A stretch of 64,000 nucleotides of DNA from Antitrichia curtipendula (taxonomy: Eukaryota; Streptophyta; Bryopsida; Hypnales; Leucodontaceae): contig OX579637.1 in NCBI GenBank assembly GCA_951230915.1, forward strand, positions 1,550,001-1,614,000. The letters are read 5' to 3'. The translations under genes and the position numbers were made by a program. Below, in pieces: positions 12,860-25,605 of the stretch (position 1 is its first letter; the number at the start of each line of letters is the position of its first letter). The notes under the pieces were generated by a model. The model searched no databases. It was given only the letters and a program-made list of their open reading frames with translations, and was not told the origin of the DNA.

Positions 12860-13920
12860 TGTCCAAATTTCAAAGAGATGAAGTTGAAAAGCTTGGATAA
12901 GCAGGGAAGTTGGACAAATTGTAATCATGTTTGTTACGTTATTACTGTAATTTGGAATCTGTAGTGTACGTTAGATGTTTTCATCCATACTGCCAATTTT
13001 AGTTTCAATGAAGTAAAGCAAGTCCTTTTTAGCGGGATTTCTTAATCACTTCAAACGTAAGTATGTAACTAGTATTTTTTTTTGCACAAGAAGACCACTC
13101 TCATTTTTTATAGGTGTATACCAAACTCATCAATGAAGGTGTAGCACAGTGAGACTATTAAAAGGGCCACTACTTGCATTACCTTAGACCTTTGGCCCTG
13201 TAATAATAAATGTATTCATTGTAATTATGTTTTCGTATATGAAGTCAAAAGCAAGTACATGTGTTTTCACAAGTCAATACATCCAAACTTTGCCCATCTA
13301 TTGTCGTCAACCTTACACGTGCAATAAAAACACTTTGTAGCTATAATTGGATATTATAGGCAATTTTGCAAAAACGTGGACTATCCATGAAGACCCTAAA
13401 TCCTTTCTATAAGAATAGGTATAGTTCATTAATACCGCAACTTTAAAACCGCAAAAACTGATTTCATATTCTAGATTTAAATGACATCCATTGTCTAAGG
13501 TTAAAGGACCCTAACCCAAGTAGTAATTATTGTTGACCACTAGAATTCTTGAACCCTCTTTGTTTTTAAAGCACTCTCATCAAATTTTGTGAAATTGTAA
13601 GCCTTCGCAATGTTGAAAATTACATCATCTGTTTGTTACTTAAAACTGCAAGGTAGTATTTCATCAATGGTCATCCAAATTGTTACCTTATTCCCACTAA
13701 AAATTTGTTGTTATTTTCATCCACCTATTTTATCTACTCTAAATCGCTTTTATTAATAGGTGCCATCTCTTTCATCCATTTTTTTCATCTACTTTTGTCC
13801 AATTTTTCATCTACATTCATTTAAGTTTTTGTTCTTCTTTCATCCATTTTAAAATCTAATATTATCCAAATTTTCATCCAATTTCATCCAATTTTTTCTT
13901 TTTATGGGCCCCTTCTAAAC
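12860..13920. other. AT-rich intergenic DNA
   Basis: No coding signature is visible. A run of related tttcatcca/tcatccaatttt motifs occurs at about 13720-13900 (low-complexity simple repeat). Confidence 0.4.
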
Positions 13921-14404
13921 ATGCTTACGCTCCCAATGTTGGGAACTTTGGCGTCTCGGGACGGGGAACGTTGGAGGGAACGGCTGGTGAGAGCGGCGGG
14001 GTCAACTTTTAGGTGAGTTGGGTTCATTCACGCCAAATGAGCTTCCGGGGTCTCGTGGGCGCTTGTTGTGATTCTAGTGAGGAGCGAGTGATCGTTTATT
14101 TGAGTGAACGAATTCGAATTAGAGTTTGATTGATTGAAGACTGATCAATTTATAGATTGTCAGATTTGGGTTGTGCTAAACTCAAACAAAGTTGCTTGAA
14201 TTCAAGGTAAGCTGGCGTGCAAAGCATTCATGCCCCAAGGTCTCGACATTCACGCAGCGAAACATTTGACCCGATGCGCTTTGAGGTTACTTGCAATCCC
14301 CGTGGGTTCAGATCCGTGCTTTTCCACTTCAACCTCACCCTCGTCCTCTTGACATTACATTTCGATAGATTCATGGTTCCCGGGGGGGTGCAAATTGCAG
14401 GAGA
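13921..14404. other. GC-richer island, no gene assigned
   Basis: Composition shifts abruptly to GC-rich DNA (for example ggaacggctggtgagagcgg). Short ORFs exist on both strands but none has recognisable motifs. It abuts a tandem repeat array and could be promoter-proximal DNA of the minus-strand exon-like ORFs, or repeat sequence. Confidence 0.3.
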
Positions 14405-14884
14405 TTTCATGGGTTTTTAAAGAGAAATCACAATCCTACGAAGAAACTTCACCTAGCAAGCAATGGGTATGTGTTCTCACAATCTCTAAACAGTGCCCTC
14501 ATGAAATTCTCCGGCTAGGATGCCGACTTCGTAGGGTTTTTACACAGGGATCACAATAAGACGGCGGAATTGGATCCCGCAGGCGATGTATATGTTTTCT
14601 CGGAATCTCGAAACAACTTCCTCACGGAATTCTCAGGCTGGGATCTCAATTTCTTAGGTTTTCACGCAGAGGCTACAATTGAACGAACGAATATGATCCC
14701 GAAGGCAATGTGTATATGTTCCCAGAACATTTAAACAACTTCCTCACGAAACTCTCAAGCTAGGCTGTCGATTTTGTAGTTTTTTTTACACAGGGATCAG
14801 AATCATAAAAATGAATCTGACGACGTGTATGTATTCCCAGACTCTCTAAACAGTCACCTTTCGCTATTCTCAGGCTAAATTCAC
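14405..14884 (+). repeat. Diverged tandem array, about 122-bp unit, 3.5-4 copies
   Basis: Repeat starts at 14461 (caatgggtatgtgttct), 14584 (cgatgtatatgttttct), 14706 (caatgtgtatatgttcc) and 14822 (acgtgtatgtattcc). Each unit carries a tctaaaca, a ctcagg/ctcaagctagg block and a tttacacagggatca block. A partial unit precedes the first. Divergence between units is substantial, so the array is old. Non-coding as far as I can see. Confidence 0.8.
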
Positions 14885-14907
14885 GTAACAACAACCAACT
14901 CCGAGAA

Positions 14908-15605
14908 CTACCCATATCGAGACCCTCCAAACTCGTATTCCACGTTCACATTTGAAGATGCAATAGCAACATTCCATCGAGCACTGGAGCGTAGGAATGA
15001 TTTAGGAGCAAGAACATGTTTTGCAAAATGCTGTAGGCATACCAAAAGGGATATGAGATATTGGATATTCGAACATTCAGATATGGATTGAAAATTGCTG
15101 ACATGCTCCAAATGGATACCAGGAGAGTAACTCAAATAGTTGAAAGGGTTTCTTACCAGCTTCACAATAAGAGCCTTTTCATATCGTAGGTGTGTAAGCT
15201 GAGCCCGCAACTCATCCGCCAAAGCAAATCCTTTTCCTTCACCGTAACTGCCATTCTCGCTAACAGCAGGTATCATCGTACCTTAACCTTGGAACGTCTG
15301 AATTCATTGGAGATTAGAGAACTGGGAAGCAGGCTGTGAAGTGAATGAATTTGCAAGAGCAATGTAGCAATACCCTTTTGCTGGGTGCTTGAAGTAACCG
15401 TAGGATCTGTGAGTTCACCAAGCAAATTGTTGGAATGAGGTTTGAAATTACTAGAAACTGCAATGTTTGTGAAGATCATGACGATCGACAACTCAAAATT
15501 GAGCATTGACTTTGTCGGGCAGCTGGTGAAGTCGATCGATTTCACGCGCACAAGTTCATTGAAAATTTGCCAAAAATTTGGGAAAAAATGCAGAGTGGAG
15601 AACAT
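14908..15605 (-). CDS. Exon-like ORFs of an unrecognised gene
   Basis: Two adjoining minus-strand frames have protein-like composition. The upstream one (15605-15273) contains ELTDPTVTSSTQQKGIATLL and IHSLHSLLPSSLISNEFRRS. The downstream one (15276-14908) contains ALADELRAQLTHLRYEKAL and then a good splice donor, gtaaga, directly after IVKL. I could not join the two with a phase-consistent intron, so the model is incomplete. The LADELRAQLTHLRYEKAL helix suggests a coiled-coil protein. No function is assigned. It could be a small host gene whose other exons I cannot see. Confidence 0.3.
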
Positions 15606-15699
15606 GATGAGAAGAATGAGAATAGTAGTAATTCATGAAGGCGACTTCAAGTTTGTCTACAATGCAGAGCTTGTAATGCATGCTGCTTTAGTTACGTGA

Positions 15700-16449
15700 C
15701 CTTAGTTTCGTGAGGTTGCCCACTCAAGTATATACCCATAAATAAAAGGCATGCCCTCACTGACGGAAGTCATTGCGCACTAATAAAAATGGAATGGATG
15801 ATGTAATTCTAATTCCTGCTTATTAATAATATATCGTCATTTCATCATCAATGTATTATAAAAAGATATTGTTTCCTCTTTTTGACACTTGGCTTTTGAA
15901 CATAAGTGTATTTATTTTTCTACTCTCTCATATCAAAAGTTGTACTCTGATAGCACCTGATTTACTATCACCTCACTTCATTTTCAAAATACTAAATGTT
16001 GCCCCAATACTCTGCCCTATGGAGATTGCCCTAGTGAAATTTTCATGTGCAAGAAGGTAATTTCTCCCCCCCAAAAAAACTAGGGCATAGCAAAATTTTC
16101 ACTGAAGCCTAACATGTTCCAAGGTAAGAGGCTCAAAAAGCGAGCATTTAAGCACTGATGTGCCTTTTTCATGTATCTCATGAGATGAAAATATTTTAAG
16201 CTTATTTTCAATCAAAGAGAAATAGATGAGGAATCTAATACAAGTCGTTTCATAGTTTTTGAAGCATTACTGAATTAGTTATGAATTTTTGAGCACAATC
16301 TGCTTTAGATCCGTATTTGTGATCATAGGCCCTTCGAAATCCATCCATGCATAGTTTGAAAAAAAATCAGGCCTTGTTCAAAAACTCACATTGCAACATG
16401 TGTAAAGCAATTGAAATGGTTTCTAAAAGCATCCTTTTCTAAATTTAAA
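15700..16449. other. AT-rich intergenic DNA
   Basis: No coding or repeat structure that I can support. Confidence 0.35.
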
Positions 16450-16737
16450 ACATTAGAAAAAAACTGGACTCTCCAGAAGGCTGTTTGACTTTCTGGAACT
16501 GTGCAAATCCAGGGAAATAAAAAAGTCTTTTTTCTTTTTTTTAATTTTTAATTAAAAAAAATTTGAATTTTCTTAAAAAGTCTCCAGTCTTGCGTGGCAC
16601 ACAAAGTAAACTATGAAATAAAGAAATAAATATTTTATTTCATTTTTTTATTTCATTTTTTTAATATTTTTTTTCTGTAATTGCACAATTCCAGAAAGTC
16701 AAACGGCCTTCTGGAGAGTCCAGTTTTTTTCTAATGT
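16450..16737. repeat. Foldback MITE-like element, about 288 bp
   Basis: The left arm acattagaaaaaaactggac followed by tctccagaagg is mirrored exactly at the right end. The mirrored stretch gactttctggaa/ttccagaaagtc lies further in. Arms are about 55 bp with at most a few mismatches, around an AT-rich core. No clear target duplication. Non-coding. Confidence 0.85.
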
Positions 16738-18467
16738 GAATGCTTGATTTAATCATTATTTAAAATTTTTCAATACTGGTAAGAATGTAGTTGAACAATG
16801 GATTCTACTTTTAAATGAAGTTGGTAGACACCTAGCCACTTAGTTAGGAATGAACCTAGTAAGTGTGGCTCTTAAACCATCCATAAACCTCTCTCTAAAC
16901 TTTGTCCAAAATTTTTGAGTAAAATCTCCAAATCTCAAATGGAATCTTGGAGATGAAAGCTTTCTTGAATTACTACCTTTTTTTAGTTCAAAATGTTTTC
17001 AAAAAAGTTCTTCTACTATGCCAAAACAACCTCCAAATTTTCTAAATTTACAATAAAATAATTTTATAAACCTATCTCCATTTTGTTAGGTTCCATGTTA
17101 ATTTCTATGCTATTTTCCGATTTTTAAAATTTCAATATATATGGGAAGTATTTAAAATTTTATTTAGGAAATGTAGTCTAAAGGAAAAAGGGAGCAAATA
17201 TAATTTGCTTACAATCAAAGAAATAGTAGGGATGAAAAAAAACATTTTCTTGAACATTATAGTCTTTACTTTACACAGTCAAACTAGGTTTGAAGTAAGA
17301 AATTCAAATTTTTATTTTTAGTAACTTTAAAAGTACAAAATCCAATTTGGTGTGATTAAAAATACAAAAATAATTAGAATGATTTCAAAAATTTTGGTGA
17401 TGTTCCAAACAATATACTAATGATATTAATTGTTAAATTTCAAAAAATGATACATTTATCAATTTTTAAAACTTTTGTAGGATCTGATTTGCTTAGGTTT
17501 GGCTTTCTACTCCTTTTGCTTGAAAATGTCTACAAACTTGGGAGAGTTTTTAATTTTTTAATTTTTTAAATAAAAAAATAATAAATTTGCCTTAGATTCT
17601 AAAACCATTTTTTTGGAGGGCAATAAAGCATGTATTACCTTCTTATAATTTTTTTTCTCTAGAAGAGTTTTTTGCCTAAAGAGTTGGTTATCCAAAATTG
17701 TTATAATTTAAAAATCTAATGGTCAGTATTTTCCACTATTAATTCCGTGCATACTAGACAAAGTATCCTTCACTTTTTTACGGTTAAAATTAAAAATTTC
17801 AAACACGTCCATGTGCAAAAAAACATCAAAATCGGGGCAATTCACTGAAAACCTCCATTGTGAAAACATTGTTAGGCCTTGAGGGGTTAAAGCCAAAAAA
17901 TAGAAATTTCATCCACAATGAGCTACCTAAAATCTCTATATTGCCAAAAAATGCTAATTGGTCATTTAGAGGTTAATTTTTTAAATTTCCAACTGGTTAA
18001 GTTTTATCTTTCAAAGAATTTATCCAAAAAAATGTATGTCAATTCTTGAACTTGTAAGTGTTCATTACATGTTGAAAAAATATGCTGGAAATTTATACTT
18101 CAACCTTCAAAAAAATATTTCATACTCATTCTTGAAGGAAATAATATATAGTTATGTACAATTTTTTTTTTAATAGCTTTATCATTCACAAATCGGTGTT
18201 TACAAATTCTAGCAGACTTCAAGGGCCGTTTTCACATAGTAAATTAACTTATTTTGTAAGACTTTCAACTAAGAAAAGTTTTAAATTGAAGTTAGATTTC
18301 ATCTCCAACAATCCGTTTGCAATTTGGAGTCTTCAATTAAAAGTTATGAACAAAATTCAGTGGAGGGTATTACAGATTGTTTATGCTTCTTCATTTATTT
18401 GTACATACATGCTCTATTTGATATTTGCCAAGTTTACATGGCTACCTATGTGGCAAAACTTCACAAC
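16738..18467. other. AT-rich gene-free DNA
   Basis: Very AT-rich. No coding frame, repeat or element end recognised on either strand. Confidence 0.4.
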
Positions 18468-18490
18468 GTGGTATTAGCAAATTACATGTA
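18468..18490 (+). other. Possible Ty1-copia LTR end and primer-binding site
   Basis: The sequence acaacgtggtattagca resembles the junction seen in plant Ty1-copia elements, an LTR ending in ACA followed by a primer-binding site tggtatcagagc complementary to initiator tRNA-Met. Here it is tggtattagca, with mismatches. An ORF of 96 aa follows at 18583-18873 where gag would begin, but it is not clearly gag. I did not find the second LTR. Confidence 0.25.
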
Positions 18491-18873
18491 GACAATCCTA
18501 CAAGTCCTAGTAAGTATTTTGAGATATTGAATCAATAAAAGAAAAATTACTATTTGATATTTGCAACATTGACTATAATGCAATGAAAAATATGTTAACC
18601 AAAACACAAGTACAAAAGATGTTAACATCGATACTTCTTGGCAAACTATTAGCATTTGAAGCTTACCAATTCAAATTAATATTCAACTTACATGACAATG
18701 ATTGGCAGGATCTATCCTTCGAACATGCACAAATTTTAATTCAAGAAACAAAGGATTTTAAAACTAAACCTACACTAGAGATGACCCATATTTCAACCTC
18801 TAGTTACCTAGAAGAAACGTTGAGATTCTACTTGCCTCAAAAGATCATTTTGGACATTAAACATTCATTATAA

Positions 18874-21778
18874 ATAGTCTAAAGGTAGTCTACATTATTG
18901 CATTTGTATAGTTATTTTCAGTGTTTTAAAGATAACAACTTTTAATAAATAAAAAACTCATCTTTATAATAGATCCAACTTTCTTCAACATATGTTTTTG
19001 TAGGTGATTCCCTAGGGCCCACATGTATTGTTTAGTCTAAAATAAACGTTGCCCGCTCACAAGTTCCTACTCCCCGCTTACCACTCATGTGCTAGCATCA
19101 TTGATCTTCATTTATCAATTCAATTTTAAATTCCATTCTATTTGTATCCCTTACTTTAAGATGTATGACTTCCTCTGCTCTAATGAAGATTGGTATGTGA
19201 AACATTTGTTTACTTTTATGACCTAGCACACTTAGTTTGTGTGCAAGGTTTTGTTTCTGTAATAAGGGGATTAGTAAACTTCTACTAAGACAAAAGTTTA
19301 TGTGTCTTGCGTGAAGGTAGTGAATAAATTTGTCTATTGTTGTATGAAGATGTGCAAACTATAAGGTATGACACTAGAATCTTATGTACTCATGAAGATC
19401 TACTCCTCTGATTCACAAATGTTTTTATATACCAGGTGCGTCATCCTAAACAAATACTGTCTATAAATACTGCATGTAGATTAATGAAAAGCCTTGAAAT
19501 TGGAAAGTAGAGAGAAGATGATTGTGAGCATTATTCATCCAAACCTACATTTGCTTGTCCCAAAATCAATCTTCAGTGATGTACCCTTCACCATCAACAT
19601 TGATAGCATCAATAATGTTATGCTCTATCTTATGAGTAGATAGTTATTCAATATGCATCCTAAAGATGACAAACATCTTTTGGTGATTAATTTTGTATAT
19701 ATTCTCACAATAAATGAGCCTTTTGGTTACCCGTCTACCTAGGCACATCTGTGAATTTAGAGAGTTGACAAGAGTAGATAGAGCATCTCCAATGCAAAGA
19801 TGAGAACATGGACTTCATTCCATTTTGGCAATGTTTAAAAAAAATTAATTTAGTACAAAGTCTGCAATCGAAACCTCAAACAAACTTTTTCACATTATAA
19901 AAAAAAGAGGGAAAGATTCTACATTAGAAAAAACCTTTCATGCAAAAAAAGGGGAGCTCCAATTTATTGGCAAATATAAGAAAGCTTTAAAAAGTATAAC
20001 AATTATGATTTTTTCTATAGTGAGCCAACTTGTAGACTCTTTATATTTTGCCAAATTGTTGAACAAGGATGGAAAATGGTAGGTCAAGATTAAAAGTCAC
20101 AAATAAAGAGAGGCCAATGGTGGTTGCATTGGGACATGTGGTTTTTAGAGGCCCTGAAATTACTGCCCTGTGGATTGATACAGAACTTTTTAATATAGCT
20201 ACAACATTTTCTAACATGGCCAGAGCATGAAGGAATACAAAAATCACTCCTTCTGATGAATTTACATTGAAAAGGTAGAAGTTTTTAAAGCAGTCACTAA
20301 TAATTCCATCAACATCATCTAAGGCATTGATTTTGGCTACTTACCTATCTTATGTAGTTTTAATCTCATCTAAAAAAAAAGTCTAATAAGTCCAATAGAG
20401 AATACTTCCATATAAGACAAAAGTACAGATGTTCATCTTTAGAATTTTGTGTAAAAATAAAAAAGGCCTTACGAACTAGTTGATCTTTAATGAATGATTT
20501 TGGATTCTTTTGAATAGATGATTCACATTATATCATAAAGAATGATTTTCACGGTAACTAGCCTGTCTATACAAGGTTAACATTGCAAAAAGACTCTAAA
20601 TAAAAAGAGGACAAAAAATATTGCCCTCAAATGAAAGCAAAAATATTATTGAATCTAAAATTGCAAAGGGTGGGAAAAATGTGATCCTAGGTTTAAAGGC
20701 TAGCCTTAACCTCTAAAGGACCAAATTGCGTTTTTTGACAATACAGTGATTTTGGGCAATTCACTACAAATGGAATTTATTTTTCCCTTGAAATTTTCAC
20801 ACAACATGTAGAAAAGTTTTTTCTTTAAAGTCCAACAATTTTCATATTTTTTGACTACATGGTTAAGAAAATATTATATGATATGCAGTTTCTTTTTCAA
20901 TCCGGATAGCATGGGCAAATAATTTTTTTTCTTTTTTAGAAATAAAAATTTAAAAGTGGTTTATTAGATTTATATATGCATGGAAAGCTTTTAATCATTC
21001 CATTTTGATAAGTTAGATGATATTTATGAGGAGTTTTAGTTTGCGGGAAGTTATAAATTCTTTGTTTAAGAAATAAACTTTGAAATTAAAATTTTACTAT
21101 TTAAAAAAATAAACTAAATTATAGGATGTAGATTGTTTATTAAAACATTGTCATTTTCAGTTCCATAATTAAATTCTGTACAATTTAGTATTTTGAATCA
21201 TTCTTTATTTTTTTCTACTTACTATTTTTATCCTACATGTTGTAAAATTTCAAATGATCTAAAAATGTTCAAGCATGTAGACAACTTGCCTTGAAGAATG
21301 AGTCCAAAGAAACAACAACAATGTGGACACTTTTCCATACAAATGTGACTTTGTGAAGTATAGCTGCCCTATTTTTTGTAGAACCCCCAAAATGATTTTT
21401 GTCACTTCAAGCACTAATATCTTAGAATCTACATAGTGGAAATTTTTGAAATTCTTTTCACATCTTTTCAAACAAGCGTACTACAAGATCCTATGGTTAT
21501 ATGTGCAAAAATTCAATTTTTTCTAAAATTTGGTACTTGTACTAGAAATGGCAATTTTGAAGCTTTTTGGTGAAAACATAGTCAAAGAACTTTAGAAATT
21601 AAACTTGAAGGTCAAATGAAGGACTTTCCAGGGGATCAGTTCTAAAGCCTTGGTCTTGAAATTGTTGAAAATATGTTATACATGTGGGCAATTAAAGTAG
21701 ATATGAGCGAAAAGAATATACAAGAGTACATTTATATAATCAATAGATAATAGACAAAGGAATGGCTCATCCATTGAA
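18874..21778. other. AT-rich gene-free DNA
   Basis: Only scattered short ORFs and homopolymer runs. Nothing is supportable as a gene. Confidence 0.4.
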
Positions 21779-21833
21779 ACTCATTGGCCTAGCCCTTATA
21801 GGCCAACTTACTATAAAGGCTAAGCCAATGAGT
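21779..21833. repeat. Short inverted repeat (hairpin)
   Basis: actcattggcctagccctta and its mirror taaaggctaagccaatgagt match at about 20 of 22 positions around an 11-bp loop. It could fold as a hairpin in RNA or be a small MITE relic. Confidence 0.7.
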
Positions 21834-23109
21834 CTCAACGAAGAAGCTTACCAGTTTCTAAAGAAGCTTACCAATTGTCCACCTATTTGATGTTTAGAGA
21901 GAATGTGAGTGGAAGTTTGACAAATGTTTTTGTACATTTTATTGTTTTAGATAAGTATTTTGTTGCTTTGCATACACTCATCAATATTGGACAAAAAGTA
22001 GTGGTGATTTATGTAAATACAACCTTATGTAAATGTGGCTTTTCAAAATAGAATTGAATGAAGAGTAAACAAAAAAAGCATAATGAAGCTTAAAGCATGG
22101 GATGCACTAACAGAAGTATCTTTCATCTAAGTTGTAATGAAAGAAAAACTCATTCCATAACCATTCCAACAAATTTTGCTAAAAACATGATTGTCTTTTT
22201 CTCATAATTGATTTTAGGTGTTCTGGTATTTTCTTTCAAAATTTATAAAAAATTGTTGGAAATAGCATTGATAATTCTAACATTACAAATGGAATCTTAA
22301 AACTTTTATTTGAACATCAATTCCAAAATTTTCTTCCAAATAGTACTTTATGATGTCTTTTTCTAGATCGTGAATCCTACAGAACAGTATATCTAAAGCA
22401 GAGAGAAATTGAAGCTATGGATTGGCATTTTCGATATTTGAGTATTCAGTTGGATGGATGATTTTGAAATGAATTGACAAATGGAAAAAATTCCATGGTG
22501 ACATTCATCTTCTCGTATGAGTTTACCACTGAAATTGAGTCATGCCCAAGTGCTTGAGAGAGTATCCTTTGTGAAAGGGGGTGCAGACACAGATTATAAT
22601 GGAAGATGTCAACGAAAATAACCAATTCCGGGATAAGCTCACGATAGAAACTGAAATCCGGTTATTTTCCAGTCTCGATCAGCAAATTAGTGTCCACAAA
22701 ACCATCAATTGACATCACAAGCATGAATCACTGAAACACACCAGCTCCAATTCCAAGTTCCACATTTCAAGTTCACTCTACTCACAAATTCTACCAAATC
22801 AAGTTTCTACGCGTGTATTCTGCATAAGCCACCGTACTAATGTATCACAGGAGAACGTTTCATGTCAACTTCTGCTTTCAAGCAGGATTGTGCTGGGGGT
22901 ATCCTTGATGCTTCAACGTTACCACTGCCAACATAAGTCGGCAGGAATTTGTCAGCATCATCACTTCCCGGAAATAAATTCCAACAGTAAGAAATTATCA
23001 AGCACGCAAACAAACCAAACAAATAAACTGCTTGGTAAATTCAAAACTGCAACGTAGTGAGTTGACAGAGGGTCGATGAAACTCACGATCATTTGAACCC
23101 ATCAGCTTT
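21834..23109. other. Intergenic DNA downstream of the homeobox gene
   Basis: No DDT-domain coding sequence is visible on the minus strand here. A frame at 22837-23022 (minus) contains SDDADKFLPTYVGSGN and might be an extra 3' exon of the homeobox gene, but I could not show consistent splice sites. Confidence 0.3.
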
Positions 23110-24410
23110 CAGTACTTATCTGCATCTGTACGTGGTTTTGGAGAACGATCAATCTGCAACCAGAATTTGAACTGTGCAAATGATGCGAAAGCATACAAAG
23201 CATTCAAAGCATCTTACGAAATGGTCAACTTGACGCTGAAATCAAAGGTTAGCTACCGTACTGCTGTTAGAAAATCGAAGAAAATTTAATTGCATTCAAA
23301 GCAGTCAATGACCTTTCTTACGTCTGTCTGCACGAAGTCTTGATTTCGTTTTGGATTGCTGTCCATTCCAAGTTTGTCAATGTTCTCAGATTCACCATCT
23401 CTACTTCCCTTGGTGACAAAAGGAGCTGCAGACCAAATACGATGAAGTTCAACGTCAAAATTCAACCAAAACTCATCAACATACTGAACTACAGACGCTA
23501 AAATATACAAATCGAAAATATCAAATCATCATACATATCCTACTTGCTGCGTAAAGGAACATTACCTTCTGTCATTGCAAGGTGTTGAAAAGCATCGGGT
23601 GGCAGAGGGTCAAAGTCAAACCCCAAAGGTGGGCCATCATCTCTCAGAGGTCCTCCCAGCTGATGCTCTACAGCGACAAGGGTTGCCTGTTCGGCTTGAG
23701 CTTGTGCATTCAACTTGGGCTTTCGTGGTGGCATACACAGATCCCTTGATATCCTCGGACCACTTTTTCTCCTGGGGGCGGGTTTAGATTTAGGTTTCAC
23801 AAACTTTTCATGGCCACCATTGCCAACATCCAAGCCGTTTCGATGAGCTGCGATCAAGTCCTCGTCATAATTTTCCTCAGCTAATACTTGAGCAGGATAG
23901 CCGTCTTCAGAGTCGTCGTCTTCCCTGCTGTTCAGGTCAATTATTTCCCCCTTCTTTGACGACTCCGGTTGCTCGGCTTGGGTATCATATTTGCCACGTC
24001 TGGAATTGGCCATCAGCTTTTCATCGCCTATTCCATCGCGTCTGTCTTTGTACCGCCGATGAGTAAACCATATCTGGAGCTGCTTCTCGGATAATGAAAG
24101 TTCTCGGCTAAGCACAGAACGTGTCGTTTCAGAAGGATATTTCTCCACTGCAATACAGGAGCAACACCTTCATCACCTTCAGGGTGGAAATCATAAAATA
24201 TGTTCTCAACAATATACAACTTTCAAATTACAAACTTAAATGCACAGGTGTACGCAGAACTATTATACAAATCTCGCATATCTTACAGGCGTATGCTCTC
24301 TCTAGAACCTCCGTCTGTGAGGCACTCTTCTTTTTTCTGGAAACTCCCTTCGGTTTTTCAGGTGATCGGATCTTTGGAGATGGACCAGGCGACGTGTCAT
24401 CTGACGCCAT
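23110..24410 (-). CDS. RLT-type homeodomain protein, short form without DDT domain
   Basis: Four exons join in frame with canonical GT-AG introns: 24410-24287, 24147-23566, 23425-23322 and 23154-23110 (TGA at 23112-23110), giving 284 aa. Intron 1 splits the homeodomain; joining it restores EVLERAYALEKYPSETTRS. The homeodomain (about residues 24-80) ends LQIWFTHRRYKDRR, with His in place of the usual Asn51, as is typical of plant RLT (RINGLET) proteins. About 130 residues on, LRDDGPPLGFDFDPLPPDAF is the conserved motif that follows the homeodomain in RLTs. RLTs are ISWI chromatin-remodelling partners of well over 1,000 aa with DDT and WHIM domains. Those are absent here, so this is a truncated paralog or a short isoform. 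No internal stops, unlike the transposon genes nearby. Confidence 0.85.
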
Positions 24411-25473
24411 CGGAGCTTATCAGTCGAATTCTCTTTCAAATTCACAAAACCCTGCATCTCAACAGCATTAGATTCCAAACCACGAAACTCCTAAATTCTT
24501 TTCCATCAGCAATTCGCTGGAAGTGTGCAAGCATCGATACTGGTTGAATAGTCCATTACATTGTATTCTTCAGCTAAGATTTGGAATGTCCTATCATAAT
24601 GCACCAAACAAATTTGAATATGCATATACTTGATTCTGATACACTTGCCTTTCTAAATAAACCACTAAGTTCGTCCTCGAAACAGCTGTTCAGATATGCG
24701 CAAAGACAGGTAGATCTGTTGTTGGAGAACTACCTTTGAATCAAATGAGTCGCGCAGTAGTACTTGGCATTCATCACATCTCTCCAATAGCCTTCACGTG
24801 ACGACAGAGACGCAATCTGCACACCGAAGTTGGTTTGAAAATTACCATGACATCCTCAAAACACAAGTAGGTAATCCTGGAATATCTTCCTTCTACAGAC
24901 ATGCTTCGAGTGTGCTGTCATAGCTCTGACAGTTTTTTATTACTATGTGCTGGCCAAGCTCGTTCTAAGAGAGTAGGCTAAACCAAATATACCTGACCTG
25001 ACCGGCTACTTGTATTAATAAAGAAAGTACACATGCAATCATCAGTTTGCAAGTGAAATCAACACGCCACCGTGAGATGAAAAACGAAAATTGCAAAATT
25101 TCTTATTTGAAGACCTTACTAGTTCGTTCTCAAAGCAGCTGTTGAGTATACGCACAAGTATAATGGTCTGGCATTGAAAAACTACTTTTGGATCATATGA
25201 GCCGACAGCAGATCTCGATAATGCAAAAACAAAATGAATTCATTTTTCCCCTATTTCCGAAACGCGTCAACCTTTCCCAGCTCTCCGAACTAAGCACCGT
25301 TTCTCCTCTAACCCCAAGTTCACGACTCAAGCATCACGCAAGATCCCTATACGCGACAGACAAACAAGTCGACCGTTTACCAAAAGCAGCGACTAGGTGA
25401 GTCGTAAACAAACCCCAGCAGATCACCAGACCATACCGAACGCTCTAAGCCTAAAATCCCTCAGGTTACATAC
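24411..25473. other. 5' flank of the homeobox gene
   Basis: Mixed composition. A repeated motif (caaagcagctgtt/caaagcagctgtt context near 24680 and 25130) suggests a short duplication. No TATA box could be picked with confidence and no other gene is supported. Confidence 0.3.
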
Positions 25474-25532
25474 CGGTTATCGAGCTCGTCATCAGATTCT
25501 TCGAAAAGAAGAGTTCCAAGAGCTCTCCCTCC
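25474..25532 (-). CDS. Possible isolated internal exon
   Basis: On the minus strand a 59-nt segment lies between a good acceptor (ttttctaacag) and a good donor (gtatgt). It reads GGRALGTLLFEESDDELDNR in one open frame. The acidic FEESDDELDN composition is protein-like. It sits just outside the candidate left terminal repeat of the large MULE, so it may be part of a host gene interrupted by that insertion. The rest of the gene was not found. Confidence 0.25.
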
Positions 25533-25583
25533 CTGTTAGAAAATCCTGAACACTTTAAGAAGACAGGCTGTTAACGCGTTTCA

Positions 25584-25605
25584 CTATTTCTCACCCCTCA
25601 GAATG
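25584..25605 (+). mobile_element. Candidate left terminal inverted repeat of a 17-kb MULE
   Basis: A 22-bp segment with core tctcacccctc matches the reverse complement of 42733-42754 at 21 of 22 positions. Weaker similarity extends about 70 bp inwards (for example ccggtcgtcccggttgt against ccggtcccggtagttg). The pair brackets the transposase and protease genes. I found no 9-bp target duplication, so exact ends are unproven. Confidence 0.55.

Noticed and set aside
18154..18477. 107-aa ORF as a gene
   Set aside because: AT-rich, Phe/Leu/Lys-dominated with no motif; only the possible primer-binding site at its end is noted.
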